A stretch of DNA of 64,000 bases, taken from assembly GCA_963776935.1 (NCBI GenBank), contig CAVZOP010000006.1, positions 124,001-188,000 of the forward strand. The letters are read 5' to 3'. Shown here piece by piece: positions 9,351 through 19,765 of the stretch. The position numbers and the translations under genes were made by a program. The notes below the pieces were generated by a model that did not search any database, was not told the origin of the DNA, and was given only the letters and a program-made list of their open reading frames with translations. Within the stretch, counting starts at the first letter, position 1, and every line of letters begins with the position of its first letter. The DNA comes from JALOLG01 sp963776935 (GTDB taxonomy: Bacteria; Actinomycetota; Acidimicrobiia; Acidimicrobiales; Ilumatobacteraceae).

Positions 9351-10169
9351 TCAGGCAGTGACAGGGCTGGTGGACTCGATGAACGACCGAGCGACGGCGA
9401 CGTGCTCGGCCGGGTGGGTCAGGTGCGGCGCGTGGCCGGCGTCGGCGAACGTGTGGCGGGCGACGTCGGCCGTGGCGGCGAGTGCCTCGACGATCGCCGG
9501 TAGCCACGCAGGGCTGGCGGCGCCGTCGGTGAGCAGGACGGATGCTGCGATCTCGGCCAGCTCGGGCGGCTCGCTGCACTGCGGGTCGTTCACGATGTCG
9601 AGGATCATCGGCGCGTTGGCGACCATCGTCTGGCGGATCGCGAAGGGCAGCAGCTGCCACACGCCCGGCCCGAGGGCGACCTCTTCGACGAACTGCTCGG
9701 CTGCGGCCTCGGCGTCGCCCCGGATGACAGCTGCGGCAACCGTCGCCAGCGCGCTGACGACGGGAACGAGCGCTGTGGCCAACGCCGTGCCCGGCGTGGC
9801 GATGCCGATGAGTGGTGGCTCGTGGGCGGTCACAGAGCGCACGAGATCGGGCCGCCGGGCGGCCACCCCGAGGGAGATCGAGGCGCCGTAGGAGTTGCCG
9901 ACGAGATGGACCGGCCCCAGACCGAGCGACTCGATCAGGGCGACGAGGTCCTCCTCGTCGACGCGCCGCGGTACGGCAGCCGCGGCGCGCTCGCTGCGCG
10001 AGTGGCCGCGCCGGTCGTAGGTGACCACGTGGTTGGTCTGGGCGAGATCGTCGACCACGAACGTCCAGCTGGCGTGGTCGCTCCAGCTGCCATGCACGAG
10101 CACGACGGCCTCACCGTCGCCCTGGCGCTCGTAGTAGAGGTCGAACCCGTTGATGCGACGACGGGACAT
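9351..10169 (-). CDS. Alpha/beta hydrolase (second copy in operon)
   Basis: A 272-residue alpha/beta-hydrolase: oxyanion region LVHGSWSDHASW, strand TYDRRGHSRSER, nucleophile elbow VGNSYGASIS, catalytic His in DAGHAPHLTHP and a probable acid in LLTDGAASP. The helical lid (residues ~130-200) differs from that of its neighbour, so the two hydrolases probably act on different substrates. It lies 63 bases downstream of the 1016-residue regulator and 9 bases upstream of the next hydrolase. No signal peptide, so cytoplasmic. Confidence 0.88.
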   Translation of the reverse strand: MSRRRINGFDLYYERQGDGEAVVLVHGSWSDHASWTFVVDDLAQTNHVVTYDRRGHSRSERAAAAVPRRVDEEDLVALIESLGLGPVHLVGNSYGASISLGVAARRPDLVRSVTAHEPPLIGIATPGTALATALVPVVSALATVAAAVIRGDAEAAAEQFVEEVALGPGVWQLLPFAIRQTMVANAPMILDIVNDPQCSEPPELAEIAASVLLTDGAASPAWLPAIVEALAATADVARHTFADAGHAPHLTHPAEHVAVARSFIESTSPVTA

Positions 10170-10232
10170 CGCTGTTCCTTCCTGTTCGGCCGCCCGATCG
10201 GCGGCATCACATGAAGGGCGTGGGCTCCGATC

Positions 10233-13200
10233 TCACAACGTGGGATGCGTCGGCCCGTCGACCCGCCATCTGATCCCTGGCTCGGGTCGATAGGCGCACC
10301 ACGTCCCAGTCTTGACGGCGTTGTGCAGATGCCGGCCCAGCTCGGGCTGGAGCTCACCGATCTTGCGGATCGCCGCCCGCAACCGGGAAGTGACCGTCGA
10401 TCGAGCCCGTTCCGCCGCCGTCCCGGTGGTGCGCTCCCGACCACCCAGGCCGAACACGCCGGCCAGCTGGCCGACGAGCGCATCGAGCTCGTCCTCGGCT
10501 CGCTCGGCGCGGTACGGATCATTCGCTTCACGAGCGTCCTGGATGACCTCCTGCAGCTCTCGGATGCGGTCCTGGTAGGCCCGCCGCGCCTGCTGGTCGA
10601 TCATCGGCCCCGCACCACCTCCGACGTCGGATCCACCGGCCAGCTCGAGGCAGTGCACCTCCTCGTCAGGGCGGCCCAGGAGCAACGCGAGGTCGCGCAC
10701 GCCCTTGGCGTCCGCCACGCGCTGCGTCACCCCACGGAACGTGATCGCCCAGGTGGCACCCTCGTGCACGAGGCTCGCTGCGTGAGTCGAGCGAGACCCC
10801 GAGCGAGCGAACGACGCAGCTCGGTCCCCCGGCGCCGGCGACGGCGCAGCAGCGCCCGGTGTCATCGCTGGCGGATCGACGGCCAGGCCGACCCGGCGGT
10901 GAGCTGCGACAGCCGCCGCCCGCAGCCGGTCGGCTTCCTCGCGGCGACCGAGCGCACCGGCCAGCACCGCGAGGTACCAGCGGACGGAGCCGGTGAACGC
11001 CGCGCCGATGCCCTCGACGCAGAACCGGTCGGCGTACGGCGACAGCTGCTCGAACAGCGCCTCGGCGACGTCTCCGTTCCCGACTTCGGCAGCGAGCTGA
11101 GCAAGCTGTGCCGTCTCCGGGAGCCACTCCGAGTCGAACGGACGGTCGCCCAGCGCCGTGGCCGCCCACTGGGCGACCAAGCGCGCCGTCGCGTCGACGT
11201 CACCGGCGTGGGCGGCGACCACGGCGCGCAAGCGCAGCTCGTCGACGCCCTGGACGAGCGGGGTAGCGCCGGGCCCGAAGCCGAGCACCTCCTCGAAATC
11301 GGCAGCCGCCTCGGCGAATCGGCCTTCCTGCCGCTGACGCACCCACCGCTGCGTGCTGACGAGGGCGAGCGCATTGTGGCTGTGCGCCCGTTCGCCGAGC
11401 TCGCCGGCGACGGCCTCCGAGCGGGCGGCCTCGACGACATCGCCCCGCATCAGCGCCCGCATCCCTCGCCACAGCGGCACGTACCAGAGGTGCTGCGGCT
11501 GCCTGAGCTGCTCGGCGACGGTGGCGAACGCGGCGATGTCCTGATCGGCGCCCGCCACCTCGCCGAGCTCCAGGTGCGCGACCAGCCGCAACCGGTGACC
11601 GAGCAGCTCGAGCTCCCGGTCGCCGGTCTGGCGGGCCAGCGCCACGACCTCGCTCGCAGCGTCACGGCGCGCCTCGGACCAGTCGGGACCGGCGCTCACG
11701 TCGCAGTGGACGGCCAGCGCGTATCCGAGCGTCGACGGGTCGCCAGTACCGCGGGCGAGCTCGATCGCCTCCTCGGTGAGCGCCTTGCGTCGTGCTCCCT
11801 GGCCGCCGCCAGGCTCCAGCGCCACGCCTAGGCGGGCGAGGACGCGCGCCCGCAGCGCCCCCCGCTCGGTCGATCGAAGCACATGGGCGGCCTCTTCCAG
11901 CAGCGAGATCTGCAAGGCGTCGTTCCTCGGGACCTCGAAGCCGCCTCGCCCGGAGCCAAGCCCCAGCGCAGCGCGTGCCAGCTGATCGGCGTCGCCGCGT
12001 TGGCGGGCAACGACCGCCGCCTGGCGGAACGCCTCACGCGCCTCGGGAAGGTCGCCCGCGGCGACAGACGCCTCGCCGCGGCGGATCAACAGATCGCCCT
12101 CCCGGTCGAGCGAGGTCACCAGCCCGAGCGCACGGCCGTACCAGTCGGCCGCGTCCTCATAGGCAAGGTCGGCGAAGCACTGCTCGGCTGCCCGCACCGC
12201 CCACTCGATGGCTGCCGTGTCGTCGTCTCCCGTCGCCGCGCGCAGCCGGTGGTGGGCGATCTCGCTGACGCGACCGCCGGACTCCTCCAGGACCGTCGCG
12301 ACGTGATCGTGCAGCGCGTTGCACGTGCCGAGGCCGAGCCGCTCGTACAGCACCTCCTGGACCAGTACGTGGACGAACGCGAACCGGGGTCGGCTGCGAT
12401 CGCGACGGACCAGCTGCACGGCCACCGCCTCGTCCAACGCACGTGCGACGTCGCTCGACGCTGCGCCAGCGGCGCGCTCCAGCACGAGCAGATCGAACTC
12501 CGCGCCGATGACGGCCGCGACGGACAGCACCGCGACTGCGTCGGGCGACAGCTCGTCGAGACGCCGGCCGACGACGGCCCACACGCCCATCGGCACGCCG
12601 CTCGCAACGCGAGTCCGCGACAACATCGCGACCAGCTCGTTGACGAATAGGGGGTTGCCGCCGCTGCGCCGCTGCAGCAGCGCCGCAGGTGGCAGCGTCA
12701 CCTCTTCGCCGGCAAGCGCCCGAGCGAGCGTCTCGACGTCCTCGTCGTCCAGACCGTCCAGGTGGACGTGGCGAGCCAGGCTGCCGAGGTCGCCGATCGA
12801 CGCGTGCAGCGCGCCGTCGGCCCCCAGCTCGCGTTCGCGCACCGTGGCGATCACGACCACGTCTCGGCAGCGGCGGTCACGGGCGAGGAACTGCAGCAAC
12901 CGGATCGAGCTGGTGTCCGCCCACTGCAGGTCGTCGATGACCAGCACCAATGGGGCCCGCGTTGCCGCAGCCGACGCCAGCGCATCGGCGACGGCGTCGA
13001 ACAGGGCGAACCGGGCGTCCGGTTCGTCGGAGGCTGCGAACAGCGCGGGCGTCGTCACTAGCAGCTGGCGCCAGGGCCAGAACGCCGGCGCCCCGTCGCC
13101 CTGCCAGCAGTTCGCCCAGCGCGCCTCGTGACCGGTCACCGCTTCGGCGACCAGCCTCGTCTTGCCGATGCCCGGCTCGCCGGCGACGACGACCACCCGC

Positions 13201-13283
13201 CCGTCGCCGGAGCCTGCCGCCTCGATCGCGGTCGCCAAGACGCGCAGTGCGTCACGACGACCCACGAACGGCCCGCTCATCAC
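10233..13283 (-). CDS. STAND ATPase/TPR regulator with a shared C-terminal domain
   Basis: A 1016-residue signal-transduction ATPase. It has Walker A GEPGIGKT (residues 35-42), Walker B LVLVIDD (112-118) followed by LQWADTSSIRLLQFLARD, an arginine-rich sensor region and then a long TPR-like helical array (residues ~330-800). There is no LuxR helix-turn-helix. Instead residues ~840-1016 hold a domain (TWAITFRGVTQRV, KGVRDLALLLGRP, ARRAYQDRIRELQEV, VFGLGGRERTT, ERARSTVTSRLRAAI, LGRHLHNAVKTGTWCAY) shared with 13672-16336 and 57825-59891. It heads an operon with two hydrolases and a SnoaL-like protein and is likely their regulator or sensor. Confidence 0.85.
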   Translation of the reverse strand: MMSGPFVGRRDALRVLATAIEAAGSGDGRVVVVAGEPGIGKTRLVAEAVTGHEARWANCWQGDGAPAFWPWRQLLVTTPALFAASDEPDARFALFDAVADALASAAATRAPLVLVIDDLQWADTSSIRLLQFLARDRRCRDVVVIATVRERELGADGALHASIGDLGSLARHVHLDGLDDEDVETLARALAGEEVTLPPAALLQRRSGGNPLFVNELVAMLSRTRVASGVPMGVWAVVGRRLDELSPDAVAVLSVAAVIGAEFDLLVLERAAGAASSDVARALDEAVAVQLVRRDRSRPRFAFVHVLVQEVLYERLGLGTCNALHDHVATVLEESGGRVSEIAHHRLRAATGDDDTAAIEWAVRAAEQCFADLAYEDAADWYGRALGLVTSLDREGDLLIRRGEASVAAGDLPEAREAFRQAAVVARQRGDADQLARAALGLGSGRGGFEVPRNDALQISLLEEAAHVLRSTERGALRARVLARLGVALEPGGGQGARRKALTEEAIELARGTGDPSTLGYALAVHCDVSAGPDWSEARRDAASEVVALARQTGDRELELLGHRLRLVAHLELGEVAGADQDIAAFATVAEQLRQPQHLWYVPLWRGMRALMRGDVVEAARSEAVAGELGERAHSHNALALVSTQRWVRQRQEGRFAEAAADFEEVLGFGPGATPLVQGVDELRLRAVVAAHAGDVDATARLVAQWAATALGDRPFDSEWLPETAQLAQLAAEVGNGDVAEALFEQLSPYADRFCVEGIGAAFTGSVRWYLAVLAGALGRREEADRLRAAAVAAHRRVGLAVDPPAMTPGAAAPSPAPGDRAASFARSGSRSTHAASLVHEGATWAITFRGVTQRVADAKGVRDLALLLGRPDEEVHCLELAGGSDVGGGAGPMIDQQARRAYQDRIRELQEVIQDAREANDPYRAERAEDELDALVGQLAGVFGLGGRERTTGTAAERARSTVTSRLRAAIRKIGELQPELGRHLHNAVKTGTWCAYRPEPGIRWRVDGPTHPTL

Positions 13284-13671
13284 GCCAATCGTGCCAGAGT
13301 CACCACCAACAGGCCTGGGAGCGCGACGCCAGCGCCGTCACGGCGACGAGGACGGCGGAGCGAGATCGTCGGCTGCTGGCAGATGCCGAGGATCTACCCA
13401 CCAGTCAGTAGGCCGCGAGCGCCGGCCCGGTCACACGAGCACCGAACTTCGACCCGGCGGGAGTCCGCTAATCGCGTCCTGTAATCGCGTCGTCCACCGC
13501 CCTCGAACGCCGGGTGGCGGACGCGCTGTGCCGGGAGACGTCTGCCATTCGTCGCTGCGTCTCGGGGATACCGAAGCGCCGGTGCACCCGATGGGCATCG
13601 TGGTCGCGTCGTTCTGTGCCGGGCGGGTTCTGTGTACCGATCGGTGCTTCGGGGGGAATGGCCCGTGTCGG

Positions 13672-16336
13672 TCAGGGCGACGGTGCCCGTTCGACGTGCC
13701 ACATCGTGTCGTCGGGTGGGGTGTAGCTGCAGTACAGCCCGGTGGTGACCGACGCGCGGAGGTGTCGACCGAGTTCTGGGTGGGCGTCGGCGAGCTGGCG
13801 GATGGTGCTGCGCAACCGTTGCGTGACTGCCGTGCGGGCCCGCTCGGCGGTCCCGGATGCCCGCCGCGTGCGGCCACCGCGGCCGATGGCCGCTGTGAGG
13901 TGGTCCACGAGTGCGTCGAGCTCGGTCTGGGCGCGCTCGGCGCGGGCGAGGTCGTGGGCCATCTCGGCGTCGTCGAGCTCTTCTTGCAGGTCGCGGATGC
14001 GGGTCTCGTAGGCGCGCCGGGCGGCGGCGTCGATCACGTCGCCGGTGGAGGCCTCCTGCGCGCCTGCCCCGGTGAGGTCGAGGCAGTGGTGCTCGCGGGT
14101 CGGCGAGGCCAGCAGCACTGCGAGGTCGGCGACGCCCTTGGAGGCGCGGACTGTGACAACTCGACCGCGGTAGCCCACCTCCCATACCGGCCCACGCTCG
14201 ACGAGTGACGGCGACGCCTCATCCGTCCCGGGCGCCCGGTCGGGAGGGGCGGCATCAGCGACGGGGGGCGAGGAGGCGAGGAGGCGGACGACGACGGCGA
14301 TGGCCTCTCGCCGGGGCAGAGGTGGTGCGGCGCTGGCCGGGAGTGGGGCGAGGTCGTAGCCGGCGCCCACGAGGGTTGCCGTCGGCAGCGCCGCCGCCGT
14401 GCTCGCGAGCTGTGCCCAGGAGGCGTCACCGATCCGATTGGCGAGCACCGCCGCGACGTCGACGACGAGACGGGCGTGTGAGATGGCGCCTCGCTCGAGC
14501 ACGTCGTCGAGAAGCTCGGCGACGGTCGCGGCGCGCCGCGTCGACGTCGTCGAGGAGGAGTTCGCCGAATGCGCGTGATCGAAGGTTGACCGCGATGCCG
14601 ATCGGATAGTCGATGAGCCGCGACATCTCGAGCGCGCCCGCGATCACCTCGAGCGCCGAGGCGGGATCGACCCGCAGACGCACCCAGCCCAGGCACGACC
14701 GCGCCCATGCCTCGTTGACGACCGACCCGATGCGGACCGACTCGTCGACGCTGGCACGGAGCGCTTGGAGCGCCTCCTCGATGAGCCCGTCGTCGGCCGA
14801 CACCTGCGCGTGGGCGACGTCGAGCTCGATGGCCATCGCTGGCATGTCGAGCTGCCTGGCCACGTCGGCGCCCTCGCGGAATGCCGCCAGCGCTCCTGGA
14901 ACGTCGCCCACAGCGCGACGGGCCTGACCGAGGACCCGCCTCAGTGTCACGACAGCCAACGACGGCGTGGCAAGCGAGGACAACGTCGACTCGGCAAGTG
15001 CGATGGCACGGTGCGGCTCGCCCGCCACGTATTCCGCCGTCGCCAGTGTGGCGACGGCGGCGCCGGCGACCGCGCTCTCGTCGAATGGCCAGCGTTCGAT
15101 CGTCTGGCGCCCGAGCATCACCACGTCGTCGGCGCGGCCCTGATGCACGACCGCCCACATTGACGCGCACAGCCGCCACGCACGCTGCGGGTCGGTGTCG
15201 TGACGATTGCACCAGCGCAGCGCCTCGGCGAGGTCGTCGTACGCTCGCACCATCTCGCGCACCATCTCCGGGCGCCACGCGGTCGTCGAGCCGCGCAGCG
15301 TCTCGCGAGCGCGCTGCAGCGCCTGATCGGCAAATCGGTCGAAGACGGCGTCGCGCCCACCCCGCTCCTCGAGCCGGTCCAGCGCGAACCGCCGCACGCT
15401 CTCCAGCACCCGGTACCGCGTCGAGCGGCCGGACGTGTCGGCCACCACCAGCGAGGCATGCACAAGCTCGTCGACCAGGACGTCGAAGCGCCGGTGCTCG
15501 CCGTCGAAGCCCGCCAGTCGGCGGGCGGCGACCACATCGAACGGCCCGGCGAACACAGCGAGCTGTTCGAGCAGCTCGCGCTCGTTCTGGCCGAGGAGGT
15601 CGTAGGACCATCGGATCGTCTCGGCCACGCCGCTGTGGCGCGTCGCCCCGCGGAACCTCGGTCGATCCAGCACGTCAGTGCCCTGCCGGAGGCGTGCGGC
15701 AATCTCGGCAGGACTCATCGTGCGTGCTCGCGCAGCGGCTATCTCGAGCGCAAGCGGGAGCCCGTCCAGCCGCCCGCACAGGTCCACGACGGCATCGAGG
15801 TCGCCGCCGTCGATGTTCACCCCGGCCTCCCGGGCGCGTTCGAGGAACAGCTCCACCGCCGGCCACACCAGCGGATCGGGGGTGCCGATTGGCGGCACTT
15901 CGAATGGCGCCAGCGCGACCACGGACTCGCCGGGCAGCTCCAGCGGCGACCGGCTGGTGGCCAGCACGGTCGGTTGCTCGCAGACCTCGAGGATGCCCCC
16001 GATCGTGCGGGCCGCCGCCTCCAGGAGGTGCTCACAGTTGTCGACAAGCAGCAGCACCTTGCGATCGCCGGGCGCGTCCAGCAACGCCTGGAACGACTCG
16101 AAGCCGAGCTGCGCCGCCAGCGCGCCCGGGACGGCGTCGGCATCATCGACGCGGGTCAAGTCCACGCTGCGCGCGCCGAGCGCGAACCGATCCGCGGCCC
16201 GCGCCACCGCCTCGTTGGCGAGTGCCGTCTTGCCGACCCCGCCCGGCCCGATCACCGTGACGAGACGCCCGGCCTGTAGCCGGTGGTCGACGTCGTCGAG
16301 CTCGTGGTCACGACCAACTAGCCGCATCCCCATCAC
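13672..16336 (-). pseudogene. STAND (NB-ARC-like) regulator with the same C-terminal domain, one frameshift
   Basis: The N-terminal half is an AfsR/LuxR-type STAND ATPase: Walker A GPGGVGKT (residues 30-37), Walker B VLLLVDNCEHLL, then LDGLPLALEIAAARAR and AETIRWSYDLLGQNERELL, and TPR-like repeats. Near 14535 the frame shifts by one. It continues as LERGAISHARLVVDVAAVL and ends in the shared domain (VWEVGYRGRVVTV, KGVADLAVLLASP, LRASVTTGLYCSY). The whole is about 885 residues. Apart from that one shift, nothing looks decayed. It lies upstream of, and on the same strand as, the regulator/hydrolase operon, separated by a 388-base gap (13284-13671) with no recognisable feature. Confidence 0.8.
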
Positions 16337-16408
16337 GGCGCCAGCCTACGGAACACGCGACCGGCCGGCCGGAGCGGTTGCGGCACCGCCCGACCGGCCC
16401 GGACAGGA

Positions 16409-16726
16409 TCACACCACGGGCACCGTCGAGGTGCACGCCCACGAGGCGCGGTTCATGTGTGTCGTGTGGATCGTCACCACGAACTTCGCGTTGCCGAGAC
16501 CCTCACAGATCAGTCGCTCGGCCTCGAAGCCCTTGTTGGCACGCGCGCCCTGGCAGCGGGAGATCGCGTACGGACTGTTGACTGGCAGGCCGCCGCGGGC
16601 CTCGCACAGCTCCTTGAGCGCATCCAGCGCGCTCTCGTTGGTGGACGACGCGTCGGCGGCGCCAGCGGTGAAGAACGCCAAACCGCCTGCGGCGGCGGTG
16701 GCGACGATGAACTTGCGGATGGACAT
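16409..16726 (-). CDS. Small secreted protein with four cysteines
   Basis: ATG 16726 follows AAGGAG (16735-16740). Residues 1-26 form a signal peptide (MSIRKFIVATAAAGGLAFFT, cut after AADA). The mature ~80 residues contain LKELCEARGGLPVNSPYAISRCQGARANKGFEAERLICEGLG and a fourth Cys near the C-terminus, suggesting two disulfides. Function unknown. It diverges from the homocysteine S-methyltransferase across a 151-base region with a 12-base palindrome, gtggtcgaccac, at 16761-16772. Confidence 0.65.
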   Translation of the reverse strand: MSIRKFIVATAAAGGLAFFTAGAADASSTNESALDALKELCEARGGLPVNSPYAISRCQGARANKGFEAERLICEGLGNAKFVVTIHTTHMNRASWACTSTVPVV

Positions 16727-16760
16727 GTCGGGTGCTCCTTGGTGTGAGTTTGACGTGGCC

Positions 16761-16772
16761 GTGGTCGACCAC
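16761..16772. promoter_or_regulatory. Palindrome in divergent promoter region
   Basis: gtggtcgaccac is a perfect 12-base palindrome between two divergent genes (16726 leftward, 16878 rightward). It is a candidate operator; nothing shows which protein binds. Confidence 0.3.
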
Positions 16773-16877
16773 ACCCCTGTTGCGTGACAGCCGACCTCAC
16801 GTCGTGCGATCCGAACTCACGCCTCACGTACGACACCGACGACCGGCCATCCGCCGGCCCCGACAAGGAGGAATACC

Positions 16878-17813
16878 ATGATGCTTCCCCAACTCACTGC
16901 ACCGCTGACGGTCACCGACGGCGGGCTCGAGACAGTGCTCGTCTACCAGCACGGGATCGAACTGCCCGACTTCGCCGCCTTCCCGCTGCTCGACACCGAA
17001 CCCGGTCGCGTCGCGCTCGCCGCCTACTACGAGGCGTACCTCGCGATCGGACGCCGGCTTGGCATCCCGGTTGTGGTCGACACGCCGACCTGGCGGGCGA
17101 ACCTGGACTGGGGCGCCCGCCTCGGCTACGACGCGATCCGGCTCGCCGCCATCAACCGGCGCGCCGTCGAGTTCGTACGAGAGCTGGCGACCAGCGGCCC
17201 CGGCGGGCCCGTGCAACACGTCATCGACGGCGTAGTCGGCCCGCGCGGCGACGGCTACGTCATCGGCGACACCATGTCAGCATCCGAGGCGGCGGCATAC
17301 CACGGCCTGCAGGCACGCGCCTTCGCGGAGGCCGGCGCAGCGATGATGACCGGCATCACGATGACCTACGTCGACGAGGCGATCGGCGTAACCCGAGCCG
17401 CCAGCTCGGTCGGTCTGCCAGTCGTGATCTCATTCACGGTGGAAACCAACGGCACCCTGCCGTCGGGCGAGCAGCTCGCCGATGCGATCGCTCGCTCGGA
17501 CGACGCGACCGACGGCGCACCCGTCTACTACATGGTCAACTGCGCCCACCCGACGCACTTCGCCGAGCAGCTCTCAACGGGCGCCGAGTGGCTGCCACGG
17601 ATCAAGGCGATCCGCGCCAACGCCTCGCGCTGCAGCCACGCCGAGCTCGACGTGGCGACCGAGCTCGACCGCGGCGACGTCACCAATCTCGCCGGTTGGT
17701 ACGGGCAGTTGCACTCGATCCTGCCCGACCTAAGGGTGGTCGGCGGCTGCTGCGGCACCGACCACGAACACGTCACGGCCATCGCCGAGGCGCTGATCGG
17801 GGTGCGGTCGTGA
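16878..17813 (+). CDS. Homocysteine S-methyltransferase family protein
   Basis: A 311-residue zinc-dependent methyltransferase that in this family moves a methyl group from S-methylmethionine or a similar donor to a thiol such as homocysteine. Zinc-ligand positions are Cys222 (MVNCAHP) and Cys291-Cys292 (GGCCGTDHEH). The N-terminal TDGGLETVL motif and ISFTVETNGTLPSG are also conserved. ATG 16878 follows an AGGAGG at 16866-16871. It stands alone, divergent from the small secreted protein. The remnant at 7715-7890 shows that a second copy once existed in the opposite orientation. Confidence 0.92.
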   Translation: MMLPQLTAPLTVTDGGLETVLVYQHGIELPDFAAFPLLDTEPGRVALAAYYEAYLAIGRRLGIPVVVDTPTWRANLDWGARLGYDAIRLAAINRRAVEFVRELATSGPGGPVQHVIDGVVGPRGDGYVIGDTMSASEAAAYHGLQARAFAEAGAAMMTGITMTYVDEAIGVTRAASSVGLPVVISFTVETNGTLPSGEQLADAIARSDDATDGAPVYYMVNCAHPTHFAEQLSTGAEWLPRIKAIRANASRCSHAELDVATELDRGDVTNLAGWYGQLHSILPDLRVVGGCCGTDHEHVTAIAEALIGVRS

Positions 17814-18417
17814 AGGCCCGCGACCTCTTCCCAGTGCGCTGACCCACACCGAGTCGTACGCCACCGCCAGGCGCACCGGGTGGTCGTCAACGGCACGTTC
17901 AGCGACGCTCCGGCAGCACGGCTCGCGTCAACCCGGCGCACGACGCCCCGGCCAGGATGAAGACCGCCCCCGTCTGGTTCGCGCTGACGAGCCACTCGAC
18001 GTCACCGCACAGATCATGCACGGGCGGGGTATCCGATACCGACGCGTGATAATGCCGGACGCCAGCGTCCTGTACCGCCGGTTCGCGAGCACGCCTACGC
18101 GCCGTTCGGCTCGCGTTGCCAACACGCTGACGTGCGTCGTTCTGCGCTCGCACTTCGGTGCGCGCGTTCGGTGCGGATCGCGTATCTGGACCACGACGCG
18201 GAACGGCAGTTCGGTATTGATGCCGACGTCGCTTGTCGTTGGGCTGGCGCATCGAGGCAGGCGCACCGTGGGAACCCGCGACGAGCTGCACACGACTTAG
18301 TGGGGGCCCCGAGGCGCGTGCGGCGGATCAACTACTTGCCGCGCTGAAGCGGCCATGGTAAGACGTCAGATCGCCGGGCGGAACTTTCTCTGCCCGAACG
18401 AGCGGACGGAGATCGAC
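17814..18417. other. Intergenic stretch without a recognisable gene
   Basis: I see no credible reading frame here. It contains a short inverted repeat, ggtat-ccg-atacc, at 18028-18040. The base composition is as GC-rich as the neighbours, so it may be eroded coding DNA. Confidence 0.4.
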
Positions 18418-18891
18418 GTGACGCGACGGTGCCTGTTGGCGTTGAGCGGGGTTGCCCTGGTCGGAGCGGCCTTGTCCGGCCCGGCGGTGGTGCGAGCGGC
18501 ACCGCCGGTGTCGGAACGAATCGTCGTGGACGATGAGTTCGAGGACGAGCTCCTGTCGGAGGAGTGTGGCGTGCCCGTGACGACTCGAATCCAGGGCCAC
18601 ATCATCTTGCGAACCTTCGACGAAGGCGGGTCCGGCGTCGTCTCGCTGAACACGATCAATTTGGCCCTGACGGCAACGGCCGGCGATCGGACCTTCCGAT
18701 TCCGCGATGTGGGCGCCGATCTCGTGCGGATCGAACCTGACGGCACTGCCATCCTGCAGATCATCGGCCAGGTCCCGGCCGGCTTCGCGGGGGTCCTCAA
18801 GATCGACCTCGACACCGGTGAAGCCATCCTCGAGCCACGCGACCGGAGCGAGTGGCAGATCGAGCGAGCCTGCACGGCCCTGACCGGCTGA
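18418..18891 (+). CDS. Secreted protein of unknown function
   Basis: GTG 18418 (VTRRCLLALSGVALVGAALS) is preferred to ATG 18355 because it places the signal peptide at the N-terminus, with cleavage after VVRA. The mature ~130 residues are beta-rich, with an acidic start (VDDEFEDELLSEECG) and paired cysteines near both ends (EECGVP and IERACTAL). The INLALTATAGDRTFRFRDVG and GTAILQIIGQVP segments look like a lipocalin-like or beta-sandwich fold. No family is recognised. Recombinase debris follows it. Confidence 0.65.
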   Translation: MTRRCLLALSGVALVGAALSGPAVVRAAPPVSERIVVDDEFEDELLSEECGVPVTTRIQGHIILRTFDEGGSGVVSLNTINLALTATAGDRTFRFRDVGADLVRIEPDGTAILQIIGQVPAGFAGVLKIDLDTGEAILEPRDRSEWQIERACTALTG

Positions 18892-18958
18892 GGCTCCGCG
18901 ACCTCCAGCCAGTCCCCGAACAACCCGCACCTAATGCCCGCTCCGCGCTCGTTCTGTC

Positions 18959-19477
18959 GAGCGGAATGAGTGTTCGAGCTGTCTAGTTTCGGGTGCTTCA
19001 CCCGGTGCGGGAGCTCGCATCGATGGTCGTGTTCCTGCTTTCGTGAGAGGAACACATGATGATCACATCAACTTTGTCGGTGGAGCGCCGTGCTGATGGC
19101 GTGTTGAGCGATGTCGAGCAGCAGCGTTGCTCGGCTTCCTGGGCGGCTACTCGGGTCTCACGCGTGACGCCTACGCGTTGGATCTGCGTCAATTCGCGGC
19201 GTGGTGCCAGCAACGCCAGCTGGCACTGTTCGATGTCGCCCGTCATGACATCGAAGGCTTCGCCCGTCAGCTCGAGGAGCGCGGTCGGGCGCGGGCGACG
19301 ATCTCGCGGCGTTTGTGCACGATCACCTCGTTGTACCGCTACGCCGTCGAGGAGGGTCTGTTGGATCGCTCCCCGGCCGTGCATGTGCGTCGACCGCGTC
19401 TTGACTACGAGTCCAACGCCACCGGCTTGGATCGCAACGAGGTTGGGGCGATGCTGGTCACCGCCGGCCTCGCCGGT
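18959..19477 (+). repeat. Long repeat A: leader plus recombinase 5' part
   Basis: This 519-base segment recurs at 37391-37917 in the same orientation, with scattered substitutions and small indels. It includes ~95 bases of leader (gtctagtttcgggtgcttca) and the first ~140 codons of a tyrosine recombinase. Both copies stop at the same base after accgccggcct[c/g]gccggt. Confidence 0.85.
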
Positions 19478-19612
19478 GCGCGACTCGTCGACGGGTTGCT
19501 TCGCTACGGGCCGAAGGAGAACTTCCGCGGGACCGACACATTCACCTACACGATCAGCGACGGGAACGGATGGACGGCCACCGCGATCGTCACGGTGACC
19601 GTGACGAAATAG
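19056..19612 (+). pseudogene. Tyrosine recombinase N-terminal domain fused to an Ig-like/VCBS tail
   Basis: The gene starts ATG 19056. A missing base near 19128 (compare the copy at 37498) shifts the frame, after which the XerC-like N-terminal SAM domain reads LGFLGGYSGLTRDAYALDLR, RARATISRRLCTITSLYRYA and LLDRSPAVHVRRPRLDYES. After AMLVTAGLAG the recombinase stops abruptly. The next 39 residues (RYGPKENFRGTDTFTYTISD, then TATAIVTVTVTK) are the last strands of a surface Ig-like repeat protein. No catalytic domain is present. It is a recombination scar rather than a working enzyme. Confidence 0.75.
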
Positions 19613-19765
19613 CGGCGGGCTCCTCCACCGAGCCGACTCCAGCCAACCGCGACGGCAGCCTCCATGAAACCCGGAGCGCATCGTCAAGCACCGCCGACTC
19701 GTCCGGGCGTCGGGGCTCAAACAGGCTCATCCGGCTGAGACCGTAGCTCGATGGCGGCGACGGCG

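Noticed and set aside
10245..11831. 528-residue plus-strand frame opposite the STAND regulator
   Set aside because: High-GC shadow of the minus-strand gene; its peptide lacks any motif.
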